A DNA stretch of 64,000 nucleotides from contig NZ_AP022576.1 in the NCBI RefSeq assembly GCF_010730355.1, positions 2,976,001 to 3,040,000 on the forward strand, read 5' to 3'. The position numbers were made by a program, and so were the translations under genes. Of this stretch, positions 50,781-59,649 are shown in pieces. Every line of letters begins with the position of its first letter. Within the stretch, counting starts at the first letter, position 1. Below the pieces are notes generated by a model that had not been told where the DNA came from, ran no database searches, and worked only from the letters and a program-made list of their open reading frames with translations. The stretch comes from Mycobacterium florentinum. GTDB taxonomy: Bacteria > Actinomycetota > Actinomycetes > Mycobacteriales > Mycobacteriaceae.

Positions 50781-51674
50781 ATGGGCGCAGGACACAGTCA
50801 CACCCCCGCCGAAGCCGACGCGTCTCGGATGATCCCCCGCATGATCATGGCCGCGGGGATTTTGGCGACGTTCTTCGTGATCGAGCTGGCGACTTCGCTG
50901 CTGATCAATTCCCTTGCGCTGCTGGCCGATGCCGGGCACATGCTGACCGACGTGGTCGCGGTGTTCATGGGGCTGGCCGCGGTGATGCTGGCCAAGCGCG
51001 GCAGCACGTCGCCGTATCGCACCTACGGCTGGCACCGCGCCGAGGTCTTCACCGCGGTGGCCAATGCGGTGTTGCTGGTGGGTGTGGCGGCGTTCATCCT
51101 CTACGAGGCGATCGAGCGCCTGGGCACCGGAGCCGAGGTCCCCGGCCTGCCGATGATCGTGGTGGCGCTGGCCGGGCTGGTCGCCAACTTCGTGGTGGCG
51201 ATGCTGCTGCGGTCGCATTCGGAGGGCAGCCTGGCCGTCAAGGGCGCCTACATGGAGGTCATCGCCGACACCGTCGGCAGCCTGGGCGTGCTGATCGCCG
51301 GCATCGTGACCGTCACGACGCACTGGCCCTACGCCGACGTCGTGGTCGCCGTCCTGGTGGCCCTGTGGGTGCTGCCCCGCGCGTTCTCGCTGGCGCGCGC
51401 GGCGCTGCGGATCCTGTCCGAGACGTCTCCGGCCCACATCGACGTCGAGGAGCTGCGGACGGCGCTGAACGCCGTCGACGGCGTGACCGAAGTGCACGAT
51501 CTGCACGTGTGGACGCTGTCGCCGGGCAAGGACATGTGCACGGTGCATCTGATCAGCGCCACCGACTCGGCCAGCGTGCTCACTGACGCGCGCGAGGTGC
51601 TGCACGAGCGTGGGCTCGAGCACGCCACCGTGCAGGTCGAGAGCCGCGACAGCGACTGCTCGGAGAACTGCTAG
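50781..51674 (+). CDS. Cation diffusion facilitator (zinc/cadmium/cobalt efflux)
   Basis: A 297-aa protein with a short His-containing start (GAGHSHTP) and six membrane segments. ALLADAGHMLTDVVAVFMGL near 53 carries the H-x3-D metal site of helix 2, and IADTVGSLGVLIAG near 160 the D-x3 site of helix 5. The C-terminal cytoplasmic domain (from about 210) is ferredoxin-like, with VHDLHVWTLSPGKDMCTVHL. It exports divalent metal in exchange for protons. The operator just upstream suggests metal-responsive control. ATG 50781 is probably leaderless. From memory, the M. tuberculosis order has no such gene between Rv0359 and Rv0360c. Confidence 0.93.
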   Translation: MGAGHSHTPAEADASRMIPRMIMAAGILATFFVIELATSLLINSLALLADAGHMLTDVVAVFMGLAAVMLAKRGSTSPYRTYGWHRAEVFTAVANAVLLVGVAAFILYEAIERLGTGAEVPGLPMIVVALAGLVANFVVAMLLRSHSEGSLAVKGAYMEVIADTVGSLGVLIAGIVTVTTHWPYADVVVAVLVALWVLPRAFSLARAALRILSETSPAHIDVEELRTALNAVDGVTEVHDLHVWTLSPGKDMCTVHLISATDSASVLTDAREVLHERGLEHATVQVESRDSDCSENC

Positions 51675-52084
51675 AGACCGAGCTCTTTGCGGGCCGCGGG
51701 GTCGCAATCGTCGAGCAGGTCCAGGCAGCGGTTCAGCTCGTCGGTCTCGCCGATCGTGTCGGCGGCCTTGGCCAGCGCCGCCACACAGCGCAGGAAGCCG
51801 CGGTTGGGCTCGTGCGAGTACGGCACCGGGCCGAAGCCCTTCCAGCCGTTGCGGCGTAACTGGTCCAGGCCGCGGTGGTAGCCGGTCCGGGCGTACGCAT
51901 AGGCGGTGACGGCCCGGTCTTCGGCCAGCGCCTCCTCAGCGAGGGCCGCCCAGGCCACCGACGCCGACGGATGCGCCGCGGCGACGATGCTCGGATTCTC
52001 GTTGGCGAGCAGTTCGGCCTCGGCTTCGATGTCGCCGGGCAGCAGGATTGGATCGGGTCCCAGGAGATCACCCATCGGTGTCAT
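51671..52084 (-). CDS. DUF3151 protein (Rv0360c-like)
   Basis: A 137-aa soluble protein. AHPSASVAWAALAEEAL, AVTAYAYARTGYHRGLDQLRRNGWKG and GPVPYSHEPNRGFLRCVAALAKAA are characteristic of DUF3151, which is widespread in actinobacteria and of unknown role. ATG 52084. Its stop overlaps the CDF stop as a shared CTAG. It is divergent from the Rv0361-like gene. Confidence 0.88.
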   Translation of the reverse strand: MTPMGDLLGPDPILLPGDIEAEAELLANENPSIVAAAHPSASVAWAALAEEALAEDRAVTAYAYARTGYHRGLDQLRRNGWKGFGPVPYSHEPNRGFLRCVAALAKAADTIGETDELNRCLDLLDDCDPAARKELGL

Positions 52085-52129
52085 AAGTTCTATTCTGCCG
52101 TCTCGCCGCGGATGACTAAGCTCCAACTC

Positions 52130-52960
52130 ATGCCTAACCCACCGGAGCCCGATCGCGGCACCCCGCCGGGTGAGGATCCAACCGGCGAGCACGTCGACGA
52201 GGCAACCGAGGCCTATCCGCTGGTTCCACCCGATCCTGAGACCGAGACCGTGGTGATCAACCCCGATCCGGACAACCAGGACGAGGGTGACCCGGCAGGG
52301 CAACAGCCCGAACGTCGCTTCACCGCGCCCGGCTTCGACTCGAAGGAAACGGCGATCATCCACACCGCCCCGGAGCCCGCAACGGAGGTGTTCTCGACGT
52401 CGCCGAGTCAGCCCGGCCCGCCGGGGCAGCCGCCCATGCCTCCGCTGCCTCCGAAATCTGCTGCACCACAAGCTATCCCGGGGCGGGACGGCAACAAGCC
52501 ACGATCGACATCCAGGAGTTTCAACTGGGGCTGGGTGCTGGCGATCACCGTGATCGTGCTGGCGCTGGCGGCGATCGCCATCCTGGGCACCGTGCTGCTG
52601 ACCCGCGGAAAGCATTCACACGTCTCGCAAGAAGACCTGGTTCGCCAATCCATCCATGCCTTCGACACCGCGGTGCAGCGCGGCGACCTGACTCAGCTGC
52701 GCAGCATCACCTGCGGCACCACCCGCGACGGCTACGTCGACTACGACGAGCGCGCGTGGAGCGAGACCTACCAACGGGTTTCGGCGGCCAAGCAGTATCC
52801 GGTGATCGCCAGCATCGACCAGATCGTCGTCAACGGTCAGCACGCCGAGGCCAACGTCACCACGTTCATGGCCTACGACCCGCAGGTCCGCTCAACGCGC
52901 AGCCTCGACCTGCAGTACCGCGACGACCAGTGGAAGATCTGCCAGTCCCCCAGCGGCTAG
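52130..52960 (+). CDS. Membrane-anchored protein with disordered cytoplasmic tail (Rv0361-like)
   Basis: A 276-aa protein. Residues 1-135 are acidic, Pro/Gln-rich and probably disordered (ETETVVINPDPDNQDEG). One membrane segment follows at about 140-165 (WGWVLAITVIVLALAAIAILG), then an outer domain with a DUF4878/NTF2-like pattern (VRQSIHAFDTAVQRGDLTQLRSITCG, then ANVTTFMAYDPQVRSTRSLDLQY). ATG 52130 gives the size of Rv0361; ATG 52112 is an alternative. No function is established. Confidence 0.85.
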   Translation: MPNPPEPDRGTPPGEDPTGEHVDEATEAYPLVPPDPETETVVINPDPDNQDEGDPAGQQPERRFTAPGFDSKETAIIHTAPEPATEVFSTSPSQPGPPGQPPMPPLPPKSAAPQAIPGRDGNKPRSTSRSFNWGWVLAITVIVLALAAIAILGTVLLTRGKHSHVSQEDLVRQSIHAFDTAVQRGDLTQLRSITCGTTRDGYVDYDERAWSETYQRVSAAKQYPVIASIDQIVVNGQHAEANVTTFMAYDPQVRSTRSLDLQYRDDQWKICQSPSG

Positions 52961-52976
52961 GTTAGGCCCTCACGCC

Positions 52977-53030
52977 AAGTGCCCGTCCAGCCGGGCGTTC
53001 GGCGACGAGTACCCGTCCAGCCGGGCACTC
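52977..53030. terminator. Bidirectional terminator-like hairpins between the Rv0361-like gene and fba
   Basis: CCCGTCCAGCCGGGC occurs twice (52982-52996 and 53012-53026); each copy is itself a small hairpin. Together, AGTGCCCG (52978-52985) and CGGGCACT (53022-53029) pair as outer arms. It sits between convergent genes. mgtE, present here in M. tuberculosis, is absent. Confidence 0.6.
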
Positions 53031-53041
53031 GAGGAAAGCCG

Positions 53042-54076
53042 TTAGACGCCGACCGACTTTCCGGCGCAGTGCAGGTCATTGCAAGCCTCGATCACGCGCT
53101 CGGTCATCGACGCTTCGGCCTTCTTGAGGTAGCTGCGCGGGTCGTAGACCTTCTTGTTGCCCACCTCGCCGTCGACCTTGAGCACGCCGTCGTAGTTGGT
53201 GAACATGTGCGCGGCGAGCGGGCGGGTGAAGGCGTACTGGGTGTCGGTGTCGACGTTCATCTTCACCACGCCGTAGCGCAGCGCCTCTTCGATCTCCGAC
53301 TTCAGCGATCCCGAGCCGCCGTGGAAGACGAAGTCGAACGGCTTGGAACCGTCGGCCAGGCCGAGCTTGGCCACCGCGACCTTCTGGCCCTCGTCGAGGA
53401 TGTCGGGACGCAGCTTGACGTTGCCGGGCTTGTAGACGCCGTGCACGTTGCCGAAGGTGGCGGCCAGCAGGTACTTGCCGTGCTCGCCGTGGCCCAGCGC
53501 GTCGATCGTCTTCTCGAAGTCCTCGGGAGTGGTGTAGAGCTTGTCGTCGATCGCGCCCTCGACGCCGTCCTCCTCGCCGCCGACCACGCCGATCTCCACC
53601 TCGAGGATGATCTTGGCGGCCGCGGCGTCCTTGAGCAGCTCCTTGGCGATCGCGAGGTTCTCGTCGATCGGCACCGCCGAGCCGTCCCACATGTGCGACT
53701 GGAACAGCGGGTTCTTGCCGGCGGCCACCCGCTCGGCCGAGATCGCCAGCAGCGGACGCACGTAGGTGTCCAGCTTGTCCTTGGGGCAGTGGTCGGTGTG
53801 CAGCGCGACGTTGATCGGGTACTTGGCCGCGATGGCGCGGGTGAACTTGGCCAGCGCGACCGCGCCGGTCACCATGTCCTTCACCCCGAGGCCGGAGGCG
53901 AACTCCGCACCGCCGGTGGAGAACTGGATGATGCCGTCGCTGCCGGCGTCGGCGAAGCCCTTGATGGCGGCGTTGACGGTCTCCGACGAGGTGCAGTTGA
54001 TGGCCGGGAAGGCGTACGCGTTCTCCTTGGCGCGTCCCAGCATCTCGGCGTAGACCTCGGGGGTTGCGATGGGCAT
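53042..54076 (-). CDS. fba: Class II fructose-bisphosphate aldolase
   Basis: A 344-aa zinc-dependent aldolase of glycolysis and gluconeogenesis. NVALHTDHCPKDKLDTYVRP holds the metal and catalytic Asp/His residues, EVEIGVVGGEEDGVEG the Glu ligand and active-site loop, and FVFHGGSGSLKSEIEEA the phosphate loop. ATG 54076 has a strong AGGGAGG. It is the length of the M. tuberculosis enzyme (Rv0363c). Confidence 0.98.
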   Translation of the reverse strand: MPIATPEVYAEMLGRAKENAYAFPAINCTSSETVNAAIKGFADAGSDGIIQFSTGGAEFASGLGVKDMVTGAVALAKFTRAIAAKYPINVALHTDHCPKDKLDTYVRPLLAISAERVAAGKNPLFQSHMWDGSAVPIDENLAIAKELLKDAAAAKIILEVEIGVVGGEEDGVEGAIDDKLYTTPEDFEKTIDALGHGEHGKYLLAATFGNVHGVYKPGNVKLRPDILDEGQKVAVAKLGLADGSKPFDFVFHGGSGSLKSEIEEALRYGVVKMNVDTDTQYAFTRPLAAHMFTNYDGVLKVDGEVGNKKVYDPRSYLKKAEASMTERVIEACNDLHCAGKSVGV

Positions 54077-54165
54077 GAATTCCTCCCTAAGACTTAAGTT
54101 GCCCCAGTATCGCAACCCGACGTTGACGGCGGGCACCCACCTGGGGGCCGGTATGTTGAGGCACC

Positions 54166-54882
54166 ATGAGCACCGCCGTGACGGCCTTGCCCGACATCAT
54201 CGATCCGATGTTCTGGATCGGACCCCAGGGCCTGTTCGCCTCCGCGGTGTTGCCGACCATCCTGGTCATCGTCTTCGTAGAGACCGGTCTGCTGTTTCCG
54301 CTGCTGCCGGGCGAGTCGCTGCTGTTCACCGGCGGATTGCTGGCCGCGCACGGAACGCTCAACATCTGGGTGCTGGCGCCGTCCGTCGCGGTGGTCGCGA
54401 TCCTCGGCGACCAGACCGGGTATTTCATCGGCCGCAGGATCGGCCCGGCCCTGTTCAAGAAGGAAGACTCCCGGTTCTTCAAGCAGCACTACGTGACCGA
54501 GTCGCACGCCTTCTTCGAGAAGTACGGGCCCGCGGCCATCATCCTGGCCCGCTTCATGCCGTTCGTGCGGACGTTCACGCCGGTCGTCGCCGGGGTGTCC
54601 TACATGCGCTATCCGGTCTACCTGGCGTTCGACATCGTCGGCGGGGTGCTGTGGGGCGGCGGTGTGACGGTGGCCGGCTACTTCTTGGGCAACATCCCGT
54701 TCGTCCACCAGAACCTGGAAAAGATCATTCTGGTCATCCTGTTCGTCTCGCTGCTGCCGGCACTGATCGCCGCCACCCGGGGCTACCTGGGGCGACGGCG
54801 CGCCGCCAAGACAGGTTCAGGCGACGAGGAAGTCGCAACCGGTCTTGGCACGGACGTCGTCGACCGTCACCCCGGGGTGTAG
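54166..54882 (+). CDS. DedA/VTT-family membrane protein (Rv0364-like)
   Basis: A 238-aa integral membrane protein. [19 protein letters not shown] near 38, [20 protein letters not shown] and [20 protein letters not shown] near 128 are the DedA signatures with the essential Arg residues; the fold scrambles or moves polyprenyl- or phospholipids. It is divergent from fba by 89 bases. The C-terminal tail (from [10 protein letters not shown]) overlaps the CoA transferase gene by 66 bases, which may have extended it compared with Rv0364 (about 227 aa). Confidence 0.9.
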   Translation: MSTAVTALPDIIDPMFWIGPQGLFASAVLPTILVIVFVETGLLFPLLPGESLLFTGGLLAAHGTLNIWVLAPSVAVVAILGDQTGYFIGRRIGPALFKKEDSRFFKQHYVTESHAFFEKYGPAAIILARFMPFVRTFTPVVAGVSYMRYPVYLAFDIVGGVLWGGGVTVAGYFLGNIPFVHQNLEKIILVILFVSLLPALIAATRGYLGRRRAAKTGSGDEEVATGLGTDVVDRHPGV

Positions 54883-56175
54883 TTCGGTCAGGGTGAGCCC
54901 GCGTTCCGGGTCGACGTCGAAGACGCACAGGTCGGTGATGATCATGTTCACCACGCCTTTGCCGGTCAGCGGCAGCGTGCATTGCTTGAGGATTTTCGGG
55001 CTGCCGTCCTTGGCCGTGTGATCCATCACGACGATCACCCGCTTGACGCCGGACACCAGGTCCATCGCACCACCCGGACCCTTGACCATCTTGCCCGGAA
55101 CCATCCAGTTGGCCAGGTCACCGTTCTCGGCTACTTCCAGGCCACCGAGGATGGCCAGGTCGACGTGCCCGCCGCGGATCATCGCGAAGGAGTCGGCGCT
55201 GTTGAAGAAGCTGGAGCCGCTGATCGTGGTGATGGTCTGTTTTCCCGCGTTGACCAGGTCGGGATCCACCTGGTCCTCGGCCGGATAGGCCCCGATGCCG
55301 AGCAGGCCGTTCTCGGACTGCAGCGTCACGTTGATGTCGTCGGGGATGTAATTGGCCACCAGCGTCGGAATGCCGATGCCCAGGTTCACATAGTAGCCGT
55401 CGCGCAGTTCCCGGGCGGCGCGCTTGGCCATGGTCTCGCGGATCGGGGTGTCGTTCTTGGTTACGGCGGCACCCCTGGTGGTGCGGAATTCGATCCGCTT
55501 CTCGTAGCCGGGTCCCTCGATGATGCGGTCCACATAGATGCCGGGGGTGTGGATCTGGTCGGGGTCCAGTTCGCCGACCTCGACCAGTTCCTCGACCTCG
55601 GCGACGGTCACCGTGCCGCAGGTGGCGATCATCGGGTTGAAGTTGCGCGCGGTCTTGCGGTAGATCAGGTTGCCCGCCGTGTCGCCCTTCCACGCCTTGA
55701 CGATCGCGACGTCGGCGCGGATCCCTTCCTCCAGCACATATTCGGTGCCGTCGAACACTCGCATGTCCTTGCCTTCGGCGAGTTGGGTGCCGAACGCGGT
55801 GCGGGTGTAGAAGCCCGGAATCCCTGCGCCGCCGGCGCGTAACTTCTCGGCCAGCGTGCCTTGCGGGGTGAGCGACAGGTCCAGCTCGCCGGCCAGTACC
55901 TGGCGCTCGAATTCCTTGTTTTCTCCTACGTAGGAGGCAATAACTTTCTTGACCTGACGGCCCTTGAGCAACAGACCCATGCCGAAATCGTCGACGCCGG
56001 CGTTGTTTCCGACGATCGTCAGCTCTTTGACGCCGCTGTCCACCAACGCCTGGATCAGATTCTCCGGGATACCGCACAGCCCGAATCCGCCTGCGGCAAT
56101 TGTGATTCCGTCCTTCAGCAGGTCTTGCAATGCCGACTCGGCATCGGGGCGAACCTTGGTGCCCGAAGGGGTCAT
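54817..56175 (-). CDS. Single-chain succinyl-CoA:3-ketoacid CoA transferase (alpha-beta fusion)
   Basis: A 452-aa protein. The alpha part (about 1-230) has [20 protein letters not shown] and [22 protein letters not shown]. The beta part (about 243-452) has [19 protein letters not shown] and [11 protein letters not shown], whose Glu forms the CoA thioester. Bacteria usually have separate ScoA and ScoB; here the two are one chain with a very short linker ([11 protein letters not shown]), like the mitochondrial enzyme. ATG 56175 with GAGAGGAGC. It allows ketone-body (acetoacetate) use. Confidence 0.95.
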   Translation of the reverse strand: MTPSGTKVRPDAESALQDLLKDGITIAAGGFGLCGIPENLIQALVDSGVKELTIVGNNAGVDDFGMGLLLKGRQVKKVIASYVGENKEFERQVLAGELDLSLTPQGTLAEKLRAGGAGIPGFYTRTAFGTQLAEGKDMRVFDGTEYVLEEGIRADVAIVKAWKGDTAGNLIYRKTARNFNPMIATCGTVTVAEVEELVEVGELDPDQIHTPGIYVDRIIEGPGYEKRIEFRTTRGAAVTKNDTPIRETMAKRAARELRDGYYVNLGIGIPTLVANYIPDDINVTLQSENGLLGIGAYPAEDQVDPDLVNAGKQTITTISGSSFFNSADSFAMIRGGHVDLAILGGLEVAENGDLANWMVPGKMVKGPGGAMDLVSGVKRVIVVMDHTAKDGSPKILKQCTLPLTGKGVVNMIITDLCVFDVDPERGLTLTELHPGVTVDDVRAKTGCDFLVA

Positions 56176-56199
56176 TCGAAAGCTCCTCTCAAAGGCCGG

Positions 56200-57327
56200 T
56201 CACGCGTGGCCTGGTGTCACGGCGGTGACGTTACAGGCGGCCTCCATCAGCATCCACCCCGACAGCTGCACCGACAGGTCCCGCTCCGGAGTCTCGGACG
56301 CGTTGACCGCACCCTCGACGAACTGCGCTTGCCCGCCGCCCGTCGTCGGCAACTCCGCATCGCGGTCCCAAAACGCCCCGAACAGCGGCAGCCCGTCCAC
56401 CGTCTGCCGGCAATCCCAGGCCGACTTCGCGCTCGACAGCACGATGGTGCGCGCGGTGTCCCGGGCCACGACGTCGTCGGCGGAGTCGCCCGGCAGCGTG
56501 GTGGCGACCAGCGCCAGGTAGCGCGCAGTGATGCCGGCGAACAGCCCGCCGTCGCCGCCGCCGGAACCCTTCAGCACGCCCGACGGCGCCATGTGCTCGT
56601 TGACGGCGGCGACCAGGCGGTGCACCCGGGCGGCGTGCCGGCCCCGCGCCTGGACGCCGGTGCGGGCCGCCAGCTCGGTCTCCAGCCCGAGCACCACACC
56701 CTGGCAGTAGGTGTACTGCGCGCGGACCAGCGAACCGGCCTTGATGCCGTCGAACACCAGATGGGTCTGCGGGTCGATCAGGGTCTGGTCGATCCAGTCG
56801 CCCATCTGTGCGGCGCGCTTGAGATGCTCCCCGTAGCGGGCCAAGAAGATTCCCGCCGGACCGTTGGCCGGGGCGTTGAAGAACTGGTCCTGCTTGCGCC
56901 ACGGGATGCCGCCGCCGTCCTCGGGTACCCACGCCTTCATGAACTGGTCGGCGAGCTTCGGCATGGCGCGGCCGCGCTCGACGCCGACGATCCGGGCGGC
57001 GCGTTCCAGCGCGATCGCCAGCCACGCCATGTCGTCGTAATAGCTGTTGGTCCAGCGGAAGTTGTTGCGCAGCCGGTGCGAGCGAACCTGCCGGTTGATC
57101 TCGGTGTACCGATGCGGCTGCGGGTCCCGCTGCTGCGCGTCGACCAGGCAGTCCAGCAGGTGCGCCTGCCACCAGTAGTGCCAGGTGCCGAACAGCCGGA
57201 CCCGGCGCGTCGCCGGCCAGGCCACCACGCCCAGCTGGGTTCCCGGCAACCCCCACAGCCGTTTCAGGTGGCGTTGCGCGACAGCGGCTTCGGAGCTGGC
57301 AGCCCGGTTGGCCCATAGCTGGTCCAT
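56200..57327 (-). CDS. Glycoside hydrolase family 76 protein (Rv0365c-like)
   Basis: A 375-aa (alpha/alpha)6 barrel protein. LFGTWHYWWQAHLLDCLVDA, NFRWTNSYYDDMAWLAIALE (the paired catalytic Asp residues DD) and YTYCQGVVLGLETEL are GH76 signatures, a family of endo-alpha-1,6-mannanases. No signal peptide is seen, so a cytoplasmic role, perhaps on mannoside precursors, is possible. ATG 57327 is preferred over a longer frame that reads through the intergenic repeat. Confidence 0.9.
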   Translation of the reverse strand: MDQLWANRAASSEAAVAQRHLKRLWGLPGTQLGVVAWPATRRVRLFGTWHYWWQAHLLDCLVDAQQRDPQPHRYTEINRQVRSHRLRNNFRWTNSYYDDMAWLAIALERAARIVGVERGRAMPKLADQFMKAWVPEDGGGIPWRKQDQFFNAPANGPAGIFLARYGEHLKRAAQMGDWIDQTLIDPQTHLVFDGIKAGSLVRAQYTYCQGVVLGLETELAARTGVQARGRHAARVHRLVAAVNEHMAPSGVLKGSGGGDGGLFAGITARYLALVATTLPGDSADDVVARDTARTIVLSSAKSAWDCRQTVDGLPLFGAFWDRDAELPTTGGGQAQFVEGAVNASETPERDLSVQLSGWMLMEAACNVTAVTPGHA

Positions 57328-57359
57328 GCCTACCGATCCTGCCTCATGCGGGTTTGGGC

Positions 57360-57456
57360 GTTGAGTGTGCGCTGGCGGCGTTGACTGTGCGGCCACGGCG
57401 GCCCGGATCGGCGTGTCGTCGCCCACGCCGCACACTCAACGCCGCCGACGCACGGC
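57360..57456. repeat. Intergenic inverted repeat, copy C
   Basis: GGCGTTGACTGTGCGG (57377-57392) pairs with CCGCACACTCAACGCC (57428-57443) with one mismatch. An outer unit GCGTTGAGTGTGCGC precedes it. Unlike the other copies it lies in a divergent region, between the GH76 and eutB starts. Confidence 0.75.
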
Positions 57457-57479
57457 GAAGTTGACCTGCTGCTGAACCG

Positions 57480-57494
57480 ACAGTGACCTACTGT
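57480..57494 (+). promoter_or_regulatory. Possible leaderless promoter and short operator of eutB
   Basis: ACAGT and ACTGT arms (57480-57494) flank GACCT. TACTGT at 57489-57494 fits a -10 box ending six bases before the eutB ATG, which implies a leaderless mRNA. No cobalamin riboswitch is visible in this region. Confidence 0.4.
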
Positions 57495-57499
57495 GAAAT

Positions 57500-58906
57500 A
57501 TGCGCTATCGGCAAACCATCTCGGGGACCACGCATTCCTTTGCGGGGCTGGTCGACGTGATGGCGAAGGCGACGCCGCTGCGTTCCGGTGACCAGCTGGC
57601 CGGTTGCGCGGCCGATTCGGACGCCGAACGGGCCGCGGCGGCGTGGGTGCTGGCCGACATACCGCTGGCGACATTCCTCAACGACGTGGTGGTGCCGTAT
57701 GAGACCGACGAGGTCACCCGGCTCATCATCGACAGCCACGATCGCGAGGCGTTCGGCCCGGTCGCGCACCTGACCGTCGGCGGCTTGCGCGACTGGCTGC
57801 TGGATGCGGCGTCGCGCGACGACAGCGCGGCACGCATCGCCGCCGTCTCCCCCGGGCTCATCCCGGAGATGGCGGCCGCGGTGTCGAAGATCATGCGCAA
57901 CCAGGACCTGATCCTGGTGGCCGCCGCCGTGACGGCCACCGCGGCGTTGCGGACGACGATCGGGTTGCCGGGCACGCTGGCCACCCGGCTGCAACCCAAC
58001 CACCCCACCGACGACCCGCGCGGGATCGCCGCGGCGATGCTCGACGGCCTGCTGATGGGCTGCGGCGACGCGGTGATCGGCATCAACCCGGCGACCGACT
58101 CGCCGCACGCGGCGTCGGACCTGCTGCATCTGCTCGACGACATTCGCCAGCGGTTCGCCATCCCCGTGCAGTCCTGCGTGCTGTGCCACGTCACGACCAC
58201 GATGGAACTGATGGAACAGGGCGCGCCCGTCGACCTGGTTTTCCAGTCGATCGCGGGCACCGAGGGCGCCAATGCGGGCTTCGGCACCTCCATCGCGATG
58301 CTGACCGAAGCCAACGAGGCCGCCCGGTCGCTGCGCCGCGGCACGGTCGGCGACAACGTCATGTACCTCGAGACGGGGCAGGGCTCGGCGTTGTCGGCCG
58401 GCGCGCATCTCGGCGTGGGCAACCAGCCGGTCGACCAGCAGACGCTGGAGGCGCGCTCCTACGCGGTGGCCCGGGCGCTGGAACCGCTGTTGATCGACAC
58501 CGTCGTCGGATTCATCGGGCCGGAGTACCTCTACGACGGCAAGCAGATCATCCGCGCCGGGCTGGAAGACAACTTCTGCGGGAAACTGCTCGGCCTGCCG
58601 ATGGGTGTCGACGTCTGCTACACCAACCACACCGAGGCCGACCAGGACGACATGGACACGCTGCTGACCCTGCTGGGCGCGGCCGGCACCGCATTCGTGA
58701 TCGCCGTTCCCGGCGCCGACGACATCATGCTCGGTTATCAGAGCCTGTCGTTTCACGACGCGTTGTACGTCCGAAAGGCGTTGGGGCTGCGGCCCGCACC
58801 CGAATTCGAAGCATGGCTGGCCAGCCTGGGCATGGCCGACGCCGACGGCCGGATTCTTCCCGTCGACCTGGCGACGTCGCCGCTGCGCGCCTTGGCAGCC
58901 GGCTGA
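57500..58906 (+). CDS. eutB: Ethanolamine ammonia-lyase large subunit
   Basis: A 468-aa TIM-barrel, B12-dependent enzyme subunit that splits ethanolamine to acetaldehyde and ammonia. YRQTISGTTHSFAGLVDVM at the start, LSKIMRNQDL-type VSKIMRNQDLILVAAA, LQPNHPTDDPRGI, DAVIGINPATDSP, CVLCHVTTTMELMEQGAPVD, FQSIAGTEGAN and VDVCYTNHTEADQDDMD are in order. Its stop overlaps the eutC start (TGATG). No reactivase or microcompartment genes follow. Confidence 0.96.
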   Translation: MRYRQTISGTTHSFAGLVDVMAKATPLRSGDQLAGCAADSDAERAAAAWVLADIPLATFLNDVVVPYETDEVTRLIIDSHDREAFGPVAHLTVGGLRDWLLDAASRDDSAARIAAVSPGLIPEMAAAVSKIMRNQDLILVAAAVTATAALRTTIGLPGTLATRLQPNHPTDDPRGIAAAMLDGLLMGCGDAVIGINPATDSPHAASDLLHLLDDIRQRFAIPVQSCVLCHVTTTMELMEQGAPVDLVFQSIAGTEGANAGFGTSIAMLTEANEAARSLRRGTVGDNVMYLETGQGSALSAGAHLGVGNQPVDQQTLEARSYAVARALEPLLIDTVVGFIGPEYLYDGKQIIRAGLEDNFCGKLLGLPMGVDVCYTNHTEADQDDMDTLLTLLGAAGTAFVIAVPGADDIMLGYQSLSFHDALYVRKALGLRPAPEFEAWLASLGMADADGRILPVDLATSPLRALAAG

Positions 58907-59649
58907 TGATCGACCTTTGGGCACCGCTGCGGGCCACTACGCGGGCCCGCATCGGACTGGGCCGTGCCGGAAACTCACTGCCGACCCGTCGGGTGCTGGA
59001 GTTCCAGGCCGCACACGCCGCGGCGCGCGACGCCGTCCACGAGCCACTCGATGCCGACGACCTGATCGAGCAGCTGAGCCACATCGGGCTCGGTGAGCCG
59101 CTGCGGATACACAGCCGGGCGAGGACACGCGGCGAATACCTGCGCCGACCCGATCTCGGCCGCAGCCCCGCGGACCTGTCCGGCTTGCCAAAGACCAAGG
59201 CGGACATCGGCTTTGTGCTCGCCGATGGGTTGTCACCTCGTGCGCTGACCGACCACGCCGCGGGAATGGTCGACGCGCTGGTTCGCGAATTCGACGGCCG
59301 CTACCGCATTGCCCCGCCGGTCATCGCCAGTCAGGCGCGCGTCGCGCTGGGGGATCACATCGGCGAAGCCCTGGGCGTCACAACGGTTCTGGTGCTTATC
59401 GGTGAACGCCCCGGGCTCTCGGTCGCCGACAGTCTGGGCATCTATCTGACGCATCGACCGGCGCCGGGTGTCACCGACGCGGATCGCAACTGCATCTCGA
59501 ACATCCATCCGCCCGACGGCCTCGCCTACCCGACGGCCGCGGCGGTCGCCGCCGCGCTCGTCACCGGAGCCCGCAAGCTCGGCCGGTCGGGCATCGCCCT
59601 CAAAGACCGGTGCGGTGGCTCAGCTGAGATTGGTCGCGGCGGCGCGTAA
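58906..59649 (+). CDS. eutC: Ethanolamine ammonia-lyase small subunit
   Basis: A 247-aa subunit that contacts adenosylcobalamin. ARIGLGRAGNSLPTRRVLEF near 14, HARARDAVH-type AAHAAARDAVHEPL, IHSRARTRGEYLRRPDLGR and LTHRPAPGVTDADRNCISNIH are family blocks. ATG 58906 overlaps eutB. The end overlaps the convergent TetR gene by 30 bases. Confidence 0.95.
   Translation: MIDLWAPLRATTRARIGLGRAGNSLPTRRVLEFQAAHAAARDAVHEPLDADDLIEQLSHIGLGEPLRIHSRARTRGEYLRRPDLGRSPADLSGLPKTKADIGFVLADGLSPRALTDHAAGMVDALVREFDGRYRIAPPVIASQARVALGDHIGEALGVTTVLVLIGERPGLSVADSLGIYLTHRPAPGVTDADRNCISNIHPPDGLAYPTAAAVAAALVTGARKLGRSGIALKDRCGGSAEIGRGGA

Noticed and set aside
57328..57499. Cobalamin riboswitch upstream of eutB
   Set aside because: The conserved B12-box pattern is not present; the stretch is taken up by the inverted repeat and a short promoter.
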